From positions 1 to 39,662 of the forward strand of contig CAKKPF010000312.1 of assembly GCA_919901575.1 (NCBI GenBank): 39,662 nt of DNA, written 5' to 3'. Within the stretch, counting starts at the first letter, position 1, and each line of letters opens with the position of its first letter. Below, in pieces: positions 25,610 to 33,948 of the stretch. Position numbers and translations under genes: made by a program. Origin of the DNA: Candidatus Brocadiaceae bacterium (GTDB taxonomy: Bacteria > Planctomycetota > Brocadiia > Brocadiales > Scalinduaceae). The notes beneath the pieces were generated by a model. The model had not been told where the DNA came from. It worked only from the letters and a program-made list of their open reading frames with translations, and did no database searches.

Positions 25610-27006
25610 GATAGCCAGTTAGTTTGAAAAAAGAGTTTGATATCTCTTATTATAGTCTTTCTTTTAATACCACCGACCAATCTTCTCAGCAGGAGAGAAG
25701 GCGAGAAATAAAAAGACAAAAAAGCTTTTCGGTAATATTTATTTAAAATATCATGACTCAATGTTGGATGGTCATATATGTCTTCGTAAGGGGAGTAATA
25801 ATTATATTTAGACCAATCTTTTGTTTTAATACTACCTTTTGCCTCCCACTCATTAAACATTTTTGTTCCGGGTAAAGGAATCGTAATATTAAACTTTGCG
25901 ACATCCAGCTTGAGCCTTTTTGCAAAATTAATTGTATCCTGCATTGTCTTCTCTGTTTCTCCGGGCAGCCCAAGCATAAAAAACCCAAACGTTTCCATAC
26001 CTTCCAACTTTGCCAGTCTCACAGCTTGTTCCGATTGTTCAAGGTTTATTCCCTTATTAATATTATTCAATATTGTCTGGTTGCCCGATTCAAGACCAAA
26101 AGAAACTGTATAACAACCACTTCTCTTCATAAGTGAAAAAAGTTCCCTGTCCACCCTGTCGACCCTCATTCCGTTATTTGGGTGCCAGGGAAATTTAATT
26201 CCTCTCTTTATAATCTCCTCACAAATGAGTTTTGCCCTTACTATATCAGCATTAAAGGTATCATCAATTAAATTAATTTCTTTAAATCCAGCTTTCAGCA
26301 TGTATTCGATTTCATCAACCACTCTTTCCGGAGTTTTCATCCTGAACTTGAAACCATGGATATTTTTGTTACAGAAAACACAATTCCAGGGGCAGCCACG
26401 ACTCGTCTCCAGATACCCGGGAGGGCTGGCTATATTACTCAAAGACGGTTTGTTATATTTACTCAAGTCATAAAGATGCCAGGCAGGAAATGGTAACGTA
26501 TCTAAATTGTCAATCCGTTTATGCTTTTCATTTCTTACAATAGCGCCGTCTTTCTTAAAAACTATTCCCTGGACATTTTCAATAGGTAATTCCAGGAGAT
26601 CTTTTATGACAAAATCTGACTCTCCGACAGCAACAATGTCAAAAGGTGAATTTTCTAATATTTCTTCCGGAAAAGTTGTGGCATGCGGACCACCCGCAAT
26701 CAGCTTTATATTTGCGTCTATCTCTTTTATAATTCGGGCTAATCGTGTTGACTCTTGAAACAAAGGAGTGGTAAACGTAAATCCTGCAAACTTTGGTTTT
26801 TCATTCCGGATTTCTTGACGTAGAAAACTATCGCAATCATCTATTAGATTCAGATCTAAAATCTTTGGCTTAAAATCTGCCTTTATAGGCGGTGATGCAA
26901 GCAGGGCAAGATTCAATAGTGGATTAATTGGAACACCCGCTTTAATCTTTGCTTTACCATAAATTATCCTGCTATAAGGAGGGCAAATTAATATTACATC
27001 TGCCAT
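25606..27006 (-). CDS. B12-binding-domain radical SAM protein
   Basis: The 466-residue protein has the B12-binding-like domain (residues 1-140, PLLNLALLASPP and AGGPHATTFPEEI), the cluster motif SRGCPWNCVFC (C205, C209, C212), then SFGLESGNQTIL and FMLGLPGETEKT. AAAGGA lies about 10 bases before ATG 27006. It ends in a 4-base overlap with the FkbM gene and follows two SPASM radical SAM genes. This makes a compact run of three radical SAM enzymes and one methyltransferase. The reaction is not known; C-methylation and carbon-skeleton rearrangement are both possible in this class. Confidence 0.88.
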   Translation of the reverse strand: MADVILICPPYSRIIYGKAKIKAGVPINPLLNLALLASPPIKADFKPKILDLNLIDDCDSFLRQEIRNEKPKFAGFTFTTPLFQESTRLARIIKEIDANIKLIAGGPHATTFPEEILENSPFDIVAVGESDFVIKDLLELPIENVQGIVFKKDGAIVRNEKHKRIDNLDTLPFPAWHLYDLSKYNKPSLSNIASPPGYLETSRGCPWNCVFCNKNIHGFKFRMKTPERVVDEIEYMLKAGFKEINLIDDTFNADIVRAKLICEEIIKRGIKFPWHPNNGMRVDRVDRELFSLMKRSGCYTVSFGLESGNQTILNNINKGINLEQSEQAVRLAKLEGMETFGFFMLGLPGETEKTMQDTINFAKRLKLDVAKFNITIPLPGTKMFNEWEAKGSIKTKDWSKYNYYSPYEDIYDHPTLSHDILNKYYRKAFLSFYFSPSLLLRRLVGGIKRKTIIRDIKLFFQTNWLS

Positions 27007-27067
27007 AATTTGGTTTCCTTTCTATGGCAACCAGATAGTTGGAATGCTTGTTAAACCTATCATGTTT

Positions 27068-28177
27068 TTAAGTTTTGTTCTTGCCACTAAGAATATTATG
27101 ATTCCAACGAGAAAAAGGAGCAGTGCGAGCCATAATAGATTGATAAGCTTCGCACGGTGTCCAGCAATTAGGACACCTTCCGTCTATAACGTCTTTTCTT
27201 AATTCCATAATCTTCGAATCTTGAAGAAAGGTATCTAATGAATATTGATAATCTTTGATCTTTCCCAATCTTTTATTCCATGTAATACAAGGAAAAAGCT
27301 GGCCGCCGGGATCCATGAATAAAGAACAGGATAACGCCTGACATACGGCAGGGTTCTTATGTTCTTTTAAGAATTCTACGGCCAGAGACTGGTAATGAGA
27401 TTCAAGATATTTGATAATTCCTCTGCCTTCACTTTGAGTACGATCAGAAAGTTCATTAAAAATTTCAATTTGCTTAGTAGGATCAATTAAGACATCCGCA
27501 TCATTTTGGTAATAATGAGTTGAAGCTTGAGCAAAGTTTAAATGCATATCATTATATGTTAAACCGGGAATTCCCTCCTCCATCTTTCGTAAAATTTCGT
27601 GGAATCTTTTAATATTAAACCGTGAAATAGTCATTCCCGCATAAACCTTGAATTTACTATTTGTCCTTTTCTTTAATTCCAGGAAAGTCTCCAGGGCAAA
27701 CTTAAATGCATTTTCCTTCCCTCGAATACGGTTGTGGGTTTCTTCATCACCATCAATGGAAACCGTAGCAATAATCAATGGAACAGGAGAACTCATTAAA
27801 AAATCAATCGCCCGAATGACCTCTTTATAGCATGAACCATTTGTTGGAAAATGCAACAAGTACAGATTCTTGCAGCAAGAAACTATTATTCTTAAAATTT
27901 CATGTATATCTTTCCTCAAAAAGATTTCTCCTCCTGTCAGGTCTATCCAATTGAATCCTGGATTTTTCCTAAAGAAGGCATCTATCTCTTCCAGTGACAT
28001 TTCTTCATCCGGAGCCTTCTCCCAGATGTTACAAGTAAGGCACCTTTGATTACATCTATAAGTAACAGCATAATTCAGTTTGACTGGGAAACTGAGATTT
28101 TTATAATTGGCCGCTAAGACTTTCCATCCAAAATTGGCCAGACGCTTATACTTTTCTACATTTTTTATATTAAACAC
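27068..28177 (-). CDS. Radical SAM/SPASM-domain protein
   Basis: 369 residues. The cluster motif TYRCNQRCLTC (C42, C46, C49) begins the barrel, with DLTGGEIFLRKD and ATVSIDGDEETHNRIRG following. The C-terminal quarter has the SPASM-like cysteines VCQALSCS, GGQLFPCITW and GRCPNCWTPCEA, which bind auxiliary iron-sulfur clusters. The start is a GTG at 28177 that overlaps the preceding SPASM gene by 8 bases. SPASM enzymes modify ribosomal peptides, enzymes or sugars. No precursor peptide ORF is visible nearby, so a glycan or lipid substrate is favoured by context only. Confidence 0.87.
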   Translation of the reverse strand: MFNIKNVEKYKRLANFGWKVLAANYKNLSFPVKLNYAVTYRCNQRCLTCNIWEKAPDEEMSLEEIDAFFRKNPGFNWIDLTGGEIFLRKDIHEILRIIVSCCKNLYLLHFPTNGSCYKEVIRAIDFLMSSPVPLIIATVSIDGDEETHNRIRGKENAFKFALETFLELKKRTNSKFKVYAGMTISRFNIKRFHEILRKMEEGIPGLTYNDMHLNFAQASTHYYQNDADVLIDPTKQIEIFNELSDRTQSEGRGIIKYLESHYQSLAVEFLKEHKNPAVCQALSCSLFMDPGGQLFPCITWNKRLGKIKDYQYSLDTFLQDSKIMELRKDVIDGRCPNCWTPCEAYQSIMARTAPFSRWNHNILSGKNKT

Positions 28178-29288
28178 GCTTATAATTGAATTTTGAAAAC
28201 ATTAAATTTATCTCTGTCTGATTGTTCCAGTAGCATTCCCTGCATTCGGAACATTTATCTCTCATATTCTGTGCTCTTTCAGATTTCCAGAAATCCATCA
28301 GGGAAACCGCCCGTATATTCGCAAAACTTCTCTCTAACATGCTGTAAGTAAAACAAGGGTAAATCTCTCCCCAGGAATCTACAGCAATAGTCGCATAACC
28401 AGCATAACAGGGAATCGGCAAAGGCTTTCCATTATAATAATTCTTAAAAAGTCTAAGGTATTCAACGGTATTCTCAATAACAGGTTCTTTGCGGGCATAG
28501 TCTATAAGAAAATCTATGGTTTCAAGAAGCCTGTTGTTCCGCTTAGCAAAATATTTTTCCCGGTTCTCATCAGTGTAATTATCGCCAAAGTCATGGTCTG
28601 GAATAAATCCGATTTGTTCTATGCCGGCATCTTTCAATAATTCGATAAGAGCGGGTATTGAATCGACATTTTCTTCATTTATTACGGTTGTAGTAGTTAA
28701 TGATATTCTTTTTTTTGTACGTTCTTTATAAGTACGAACATTTTCAATAGCAGTCATCACCTGTTTGAAATTACCTTTTTTCCCACGAATAGCATCGTGT
28801 ATTTCTTCGTAAGGAGAATCAATCGAAATAGATGTGGCGTCTAAACCAGATTCGAAAAGCTTCCTTGTTTCTTCCTTGTTTCGGAAAGCGTATCCGTTTG
28901 ATGATAAATGAGTTAACATACCTTTCCCGGCAGTAAACTCGATTAATTCATGAATGTCCTTTCTCAGGACCGGTTCTCCTCCTGTAAAAGCAGCTACAGT
29001 TGTATTTAAGTGATGAAGGTCTGATATTACATTCTTCATCTCCTGAGTAGATAACTCACGTAATCCAGCTCTCTTTTTTAATATATGCTTTTCCGGATAA
29101 TTACAAAATACACAGTTTAGATTACAGGCGTATGTGGCGAAAATCACCGCATGTATAGGGCCGGAGATTGGGGTTTGTATTTTATGGCCTAGATAAATTC
29201 CAATATACTTGAGTAATTGACTAAAAGGCCATAAGATCCTGCCCCTCATTAATTGTTTTTTTAGAATGTAATTGTAAGACTTTCTCAC
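28170..29288 (-). CDS. Radical SAM/SPASM-domain protein
   Basis: 372 residues starting with GTG 29288. The cluster motif is TYACNLNCVFC (C55, C59, C62), with AFTGGEPVLRKDIHEL and TSISIDSPYEEIHDAIRG following. The C-terminus has IPCYAGYATIAVDSWGEIYPC and KCSECRECYWNN, SPASM-type auxiliary cluster ligands. It overlaps the next SPASM gene by 8 bases; the two share layout but differ in sequence, so they are probably old paralogues acting together or in sequence. The SDR gene ends 12 bases upstream, adding it to the same likely transcript. Confidence 0.87.
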   Translation of the reverse strand: MRKSYNYILKKQLMRGRILWPFSQLLKYIGIYLGHKIQTPISGPIHAVIFATYACNLNCVFCNYPEKHILKKRAGLRELSTQEMKNVISDLHHLNTTVAAFTGGEPVLRKDIHELIEFTAGKGMLTHLSSNGYAFRNKEETRKLFESGLDATSISIDSPYEEIHDAIRGKKGNFKQVMTAIENVRTYKERTKKRISLTTTTVINEENVDSIPALIELLKDAGIEQIGFIPDHDFGDNYTDENREKYFAKRNNRLLETIDFLIDYARKEPVIENTVEYLRLFKNYYNGKPLPIPCYAGYATIAVDSWGEIYPCFTYSMLERSFANIRAVSLMDFWKSERAQNMRDKCSECRECYWNNQTEINLMFSKFNYKRV

Positions 29289-29300
29289 AGTTTTCTCAAA

Positions 29301-30299
29301 TCAATGAATGGTTTTTTTGAGACCATCTTCCAGGGAGATGTTAATACAACTTTTATACTCTACGTTGATTTCGTCGAAGTCAATACATCCAATATTTTCC
29401 TTGATGAGCGGCAGCAAATGAAATGGGACTTTCTTCTTCACGTATGGGATTTTGTACAAATGAATCAAAGACCAGGAAATAGATTTATACAGTATTATAG
29501 GCAGTTTAATGGATTTTATTTCTATCCCTAGAATTTCTCCTAAAATTTTGAATAATTCCGTATAAAGAATCGGTTTAGAATCTGCAAAGAAGATTTCATC
29601 AACGGTTGATTCATCCCTGGACACATGGATGAGAAGTGTAATAAGATTATCTATATGTGTAAAGCTTAACGAACCAGGATAGTTCATGCGTGCTCCAATA
29701 CTCTGGTTTTTGACCATGTGAATGAACTTTGAAAACCCGCTATTCTGTCTCATCCCGGTGCCATAAATATAGGAAGGCCGAACAATAACAAGTTTAAACC
29801 CATGTTTTATTGCCAATGCTTTTATCTTTAATTCCGTTTCGTATTTGCTCCTTCCATATGGGGTATTCGGATTTGAAGGTGTTTCCTGGTTTAATCGGCA
29901 AAGACTGCCATTAGAAGAGGTATCATATCCACAAGCCAGAGCTGAACTGATAAATATGACCCTCTCTATCTTTGCAGCCGCAATTATCCAGCTTAAGAAA
30001 TTCACAGTTCCATTCACATTTGTATTCAGAAGGTCTATCCACCTGGCAGATATCGATGAAATACCGCCGCAATGATAAACAGTATCTATATTATTAACTG
30101 GAAATTTCGCTGTCGGCAATTTTGTATAATCGAATTCTATATACTGCCATTTATTGTGATACTCGGTGTTTTCATCCAAAAAGTCAGGTCTGTTTCGTCC
30201 CACAAGGATAAGCTTTTTGCTCCTATTCAATTTTATCAAACGTAATACAAGCGCCTTACCGACAAAGCCGGTATATCCAGTAACTATGTCAAATTTCAT
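29301..30299 (-). CDS. NAD-dependent epimerase/dehydratase (extended SDR)
   Basis: The 332-residue protein has GYTGFVG (residues 8-14) for NAD(P) binding, HCGGISSISARW, a FISSALACGY segment for the catalytic Ser, and the YGRSK pair (Y148, K152). The C-terminal part has VRPSYIYGTGM and SFTHIDNL, as in WcaG-like enzymes. The start ATG 30299 lies 12 bases past the ancestral end of the broken GT2 gene (30312). Likely a nucleotide-sugar epimerase, reductase or dehydratase for the glycan. A role on lipid-linked sugar is possible since the last 70 residues are hydrophobic in part. Confidence 0.87.
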   Translation of the reverse strand: MKFDIVTGYTGFVGKALVLRLIKLNRSKKLILVGRNRPDFLDENTEYHNKWQYIEFDYTKLPTAKFPVNNIDTVYHCGGISSISARWIDLLNTNVNGTVNFLSWIIAAAKIERVIFISSALACGYDTSSNGSLCRLNQETPSNPNTPYGRSKYETELKIKALAIKHGFKLVIVRPSYIYGTGMRQNSGFSKFIHMVKNQSIGARMNYPGSLSFTHIDNLITLLIHVSRDESTVDEIFFADSKPILYTELFKILGEILGIEIKSIKLPIILYKSISWSLIHLYKIPYVKKKVPFHLLPLIKENIGCIDFDEINVEYKSCINISLEDGLKKTIH

Positions 30300-30311
30300 A
30301 AAAGAATAGAC

Positions 30312-30992
30312 TCAAGGAAAATAGCAATACTTTATCCAACTGTATATATAACGAAACCAAACCTTTCGGAGTATGATCTTAGAATCTCCACAGCGCCGGG
30401 CATACTCATGGCTGGGCACTTCAACGATCCGGTATCCCTATATCAAACATTTAATAGTGATTTCTTGTTCGATTGTAGTTATGTTTTCTTTTAAATCTAA
30501 TTTTAGCCCCGCTTCCCGTCTGATTGCACGAAAACCATTCTGGCTTTCTGTAAGCCAGATGCCGAATCTATAATTAATACAAGTTGTAATGATGTTGCTC
30601 CCCACTATACGCAAAAGCTTTTCGATGTCTCCTACAAATTCATCGCTTCCTCCACGGAAACGAGAAGCAACTACCATGTCTGCTTTTCCTTCAATTATTG
30701 GCTTGAGTAATTCTGGGATGTCTTTTGCTTCGTGTGATCCATCAGCATCTATAAATAACACAATGTCCCCTTCCGCCGCCTTAAGAGCACATCTGATACC
30801 ATCTCCCTTCCCTACGCCATTATCCAGAATAACCCTGCAATTCAGTTCTTGTGCTATTTCTCTCGTTCTATCTGTAGAGTGCCCGTCAACTACTAATATC
30901 TCGTCTCCGTACCCCTTTACCTGAGTAATTACATTACGGATATTAAGCTCTTCATTTCTTGTCGGGATTACTATTGTTACCTTATTTAGCAA
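30312..30992 (-). pseudogene. GT2 glycosyltransferase (DPM-like) interrupted by amber stop
   Basis: The first 184 codons encode a GT2: TIVIPTRNEELNI (residues 6-18), VDGHSTDRTREI (35-46), LFIDADGSHE with the DAD metal site, and TESQNGFRAIRR. TAG at 30438-30440 cuts this short at KCLI-stop. The same frame then continues for 41 more codons with conserved family sequence GYRIVEVPSHEYARRCGDSKI and ends at TGA 30312-30314, 12 bases before the next gene, exactly where an intact gene of about 226 residues should end. So one point change has broken an otherwise whole gene. The shortened product keeps the catalytic core and might still act. No Shine-Dalgarno doubt affects this reading. Confidence 0.85.
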
Positions 30993-31037
30993 TGATTCTT
31001 TCTTTCTCCTTTCTGGTCTAAAGATTTTAGTGAGACA

Positions 31038-32444
31038 TCAAAAGAAGTATTTCGTTTTTATTCTTTCCCATTCGCCAGGTAGTTTTTTATAGCTTTTGAA
31101 TACTTGTAAATAAGACACATCTCCATGAATCGGAAGCCATCCTAAATACCTTTGCTGCATTAAGAGTTGCACGTTCCACAATACAAGTATAATACACGCC
31201 GACATAACAATTTTCTTTTTCTTCCATAACCTGTTTAGAATCTCTGCCCAGCCCAGAGCAAAAAAAAGTGTTGAACCATCGAAACCTCGATTGCCAAATG
31301 AGTTGGCCAGCGTATAATCCCATGAGGCAACAATATACCACGTTAAAACAAAACAGATTGATAACAAAAATATGAAGAGGCGTCCCTCTTTTATTCTATA
31401 AAATAATAAACATATTCCCAAACATGATATTAAAGTAATAGGATTCCATAGAAACAAGCCATGATTGGTAGAAAACAATGTTTTTAATAATTCCGGTTTT
31501 GAAAAATCAAAACTCCAGCCATGTCCAAGATAAGAGCCTGTGACAGAATAACTGCTATATACTACTTTATAGTAAAAAATTTGTGGTATAAAGCAAATAA
31601 CTGTGGAAAAAACACTCAGTGATATTTTCCCGATCAATTTTAACAATGGTTTCATGTTACTATCACTTTTTCGCACAAAAAATAGATGCTGAGCCATGGC
31701 AACGATTGGTATAAGCGCAAATATCGCATTCTGAAAGCGTATCATAGTGGCCAGAGCAAGAAAGCTGCCGACGCAAACATATCTCAGGATGCCTATTTCT
31801 GAGATATCCCTTTTAAAAAAAGGCATTGTGCTGTACATCAAAGCTGCCAGGGCTGCAAAACTGTGTATATGCACCATGGTCACCTGCCCGGTGATATACC
31901 AGAGTAAACTGGTGGACAGGATTACAATATTTATGGATAGTGACGCTATGACATTATCAAGAAATATGGCTATAATTTTATAGGCCAGAAAGCCCCCAAC
32001 AAAGCCGTAAATCATTGTGGCAAAAGGAACCAATATGCCAAAGACGCCTCTATATCCATCATAAGGAAGTTTTGTTCTTAATAAGTAATTAGAGCTTCCG
32101 GTAATAATGTCTGCCAGTAAAAAGAATGGTTGTGTCAACAGGGCATATCCTATGGGCGCATGATTATCTATTTTGCCTGTTTTCGTTAAATGTATTTCTG
32201 TCCCGAGATTTCCAGGACGAGGGTCTAATTGCAGCTCATTTGTGAGATTGAAATCGTGGTCGAAATAGAGGGAACGGCCAATCATGTAAAAACCCTGGGC
32301 ATCAGCTCCAAATATCCATCCTTTGTATAAGTATCCAAAAAAAGCGTACAAAGCCAGACATATAGCAAAAGTAACAGAAAATAATCCAATAACTGTTCGT
32401 TTATTATATTTATGATCGATTATATTCATTGTTAAATTTGACAT
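31038..32444 (-). CDS. GT-C-like polytopic membrane protein
   Basis: 468 residues with about eleven hydrophobic segments. After the first segment lies FGADAQGFYMIGRSLYFDHDFNL, with Asp in the place where GT-C enzymes have their acidic catalytic residue, then a loop with HLTKTGKIDNHAPIGYALLTQPF. It has no long soluble tail. I cannot name the family beyond GT-C likeness. It lies 45 bases upstream of the broken GT2 gene; a polyprenyl-phosphate sugar made by that GT2 could once have been its donor. The start ATG 32444 has no clear ribosome site, and ATG 32429 is an alternative. Confidence 0.72.
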   Translation of the reverse strand: MSNLTMNIIDHKYNKRTVIGLFSVTFAICLALYAFFGYLYKGWIFGADAQGFYMIGRSLYFDHDFNLTNELQLDPRPGNLGTEIHLTKTGKIDNHAPIGYALLTQPFFLLADIITGSSNYLLRTKLPYDGYRGVFGILVPFATMIYGFVGGFLAYKIIAIFLDNVIASLSINIVILSTSLLWYITGQVTMVHIHSFAALAALMYSTMPFFKRDISEIGILRYVCVGSFLALATMIRFQNAIFALIPIVAMAQHLFFVRKSDSNMKPLLKLIGKISLSVFSTVICFIPQIFYYKVVYSSYSVTGSYLGHGWSFDFSKPELLKTLFSTNHGLFLWNPITLISCLGICLLFYRIKEGRLFIFLLSICFVLTWYIVASWDYTLANSFGNRGFDGSTLFFALGWAEILNRLWKKKKIVMSACIILVLWNVQLLMQQRYLGWLPIHGDVSYLQVFKSYKKLPGEWERIKTKYFF

Positions 32445-32487
32445 GGTGAACTTTATTAATTAGGCTTTTGGCGACATTAAATGCTTA

Positions 32488-32565
32488 GGTAGGAGCCAAC
32501 TCCTGTTGGCGACCTGATTCTCATCGTTGAGTACTGACGATCGCCGTCAGGAGACGGCTCCTACC
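32488..32565. repeat. Inverted pair of REP-like palindromes (BIME-like)
   Basis: Two 25-base units face each other: 32488-32512 starts GGTAGGAGCC, and 32541-32565 is its inverted copy ending GGCTCCTACC. Each unit contains its own hairpin: GCCAAC-TCCT-GTTGGC in the left and GCCGTC-AGGA-GACGGC in the right. Compared in one orientation, the units differ at four bases, and all four changes are paired so that each stem is kept. The spacer also has an imperfect ATCGT/ACGAT palindrome. This is the architecture of REP elements, which are usually spread by RAYT transposases acting from elsewhere in the genome. The location is between two glycan genes. Confidence 0.88.
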
Positions 32566-32606
32566 AAAAACTTTGCATTTTCTATACATCAAGAGACAAA
32601 TCCTGG

Positions 32607-33890
32607 TCAAAAATACATTTTACACAAATCATCATATATGCTTACAAATCGTCTTGCAATATTCTCCCATTGATAAGTATTCCTGACAAGTTGTATATCC
32701 ATCGGTACAGGAAAGCCGTTGTCAAGCAGTCCTTCAATAATAGCCGCCCATTCTTTGTATCCTTTTACAGGCAGGAATGCTCCCACATTATTTTCTTTCA
32801 TCAGTTCTGACGTCCCTCCCACAGGTGTTGTAACAACCGGTAAACCGCAGGCCATAGCCTTCACAACTGAAACCGGCCCCCCTTCGTCATTAGCTGTTGA
32901 AATATACACATCCGATGCCCAATAAAGATTTCTAAGCTCCTCACCCGTTACATAAGGGTGAAGGATACATTTTCTCTGTTTTACCAAAGGCGCTGCAAGT
33001 GATGTAATTAAGTCGGTATTGGCCTTGTCTCCGTGTCCTGCTATAACAAGAAAAAAGTCATTGCGGTTTATTATACTACGAAAGGCTTCTAACAATTTGT
33101 CCAGTTGCTTTCTGGAGACGTAGTTGCCGGAAGCAAAAAACACATTTTTCTCCAGGGGAATATTAATTTCACGCCTGACAGTTTTCTTCATCCCTGCTGA
33201 AGGAACAGGTACCCAGATGTCTAAATTACACCCCATTGAGAGTTTTTCTACACGGCCGCCGTAGACCTTTTGAACTTCTTTTAATGCTGATGTTGTGTGC
33301 TCAGAAATCACATCTATGTACTTTAAAGGTTTTTTCAGCCGCCACTGCTCTGCCATAAGGCACAAATAAGTCTCTAATCTGTGCAAACTCAACATTTCAC
33401 TAGTGGGCGCCTTCGAGGGGCCATACCCCACGAGAAATACGGGGAATTTCTTTTTTGGTCCAAATATCTTCAAGATTTCATTATTAAATGGTACACGAAA
33501 ATGATCATGTAATTGTAAGATTATTGGCGTGTCTCGGAGTTTCCTGATATGTGAAATCATTCTTTCTGAGTATATACCGCTTTGAGCCCTGACTCCCGGT
33601 CTATAGATTTTTTCTTTTGCGGGAAATAGACGATGAATCAAACCTGTATCTAATTGTTTGGTATATATTTTATCAGCGCGGAAATCAGGCTGCCATACCT
33701 CCCAACGATATTGACCACTCACGCTTAATACCGCTTCTCCCAACAAATCCGGCCATTCTCGTATCCAGAAACCCAGCCAGCTACCATCCTGCTTTTCCCA
33801 CCAATAATCCGGTTTCTCATCAGGAGAGTAGTGATAACACGGTCCATGAGGCATGATGTTTATAATCTTAGGTTTATTCGTATTATTCAT
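32607..33890 (-). CDS. GT4-like glycosyltransferase with altered EX7E motif
   Basis: 427 residues. The C-terminal donor domain is clear: FFASGNYVSRKQLDKLLEAF (residues 251-270), LVIAGHGDKAN, and VYISTANDEGGPVSVVKAMACGLPVVTTPVGGTSEL. In the EX7E motif the first Glu is present (E336) but the second is Lys (K344), an uncommon change in a site that touches the donor sugar. The N-terminal domain is longer than usual, with an aromatic-rich segment (PDYWWEKQDGSWLGFW, residues 27-42). No ribosome site is visible before ATG 33890. Activity could be retained in this branch, or the protein may have become a partner of another transferase. Confidence 0.85.
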   Translation of the reverse strand: MNNTNKPKIINIMPHGPCYHYSPDEKPDYWWEKQDGSWLGFWIREWPDLLGEAVLSVSGQYRWEVWQPDFRADKIYTKQLDTGLIHRLFPAKEKIYRPGVRAQSGIYSERMISHIRKLRDTPIILQLHDHFRVPFNNEILKIFGPKKKFPVFLVGYGPSKAPTSEMLSLHRLETYLCLMAEQWRLKKPLKYIDVISEHTTSALKEVQKVYGGRVEKLSMGCNLDIWVPVPSAGMKKTVRREINIPLEKNVFFASGNYVSRKQLDKLLEAFRSIINRNDFFLVIAGHGDKANTDLITSLAAPLVKQRKCILHPYVTGEELRNLYWASDVYISTANDEGGPVSVVKAMACGLPVVTTPVGGTSELMKENNVGAFLPVKGYKEWAAIIEGLLDNGFPVPMDIQLVRNTYQWENIARRFVSIYDDLCKMYF

Positions 33891-33948
33891 TTATAAATTC
33901 AATTCTGCAAAACGGATACTTTGGCAGGTCGAGAAAGAATCTATGAAA

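Noticed and set aside
4869-30440. Recoding of TAG as a sense codon, suggested by two amber codons inside conserved frames
   Set aside because: TAG is the natural stop of several intact genes here (13039, 13791, 20651, 23434, and a double TAG at 19897), so two separate nonsense changes are more likely than recoding.
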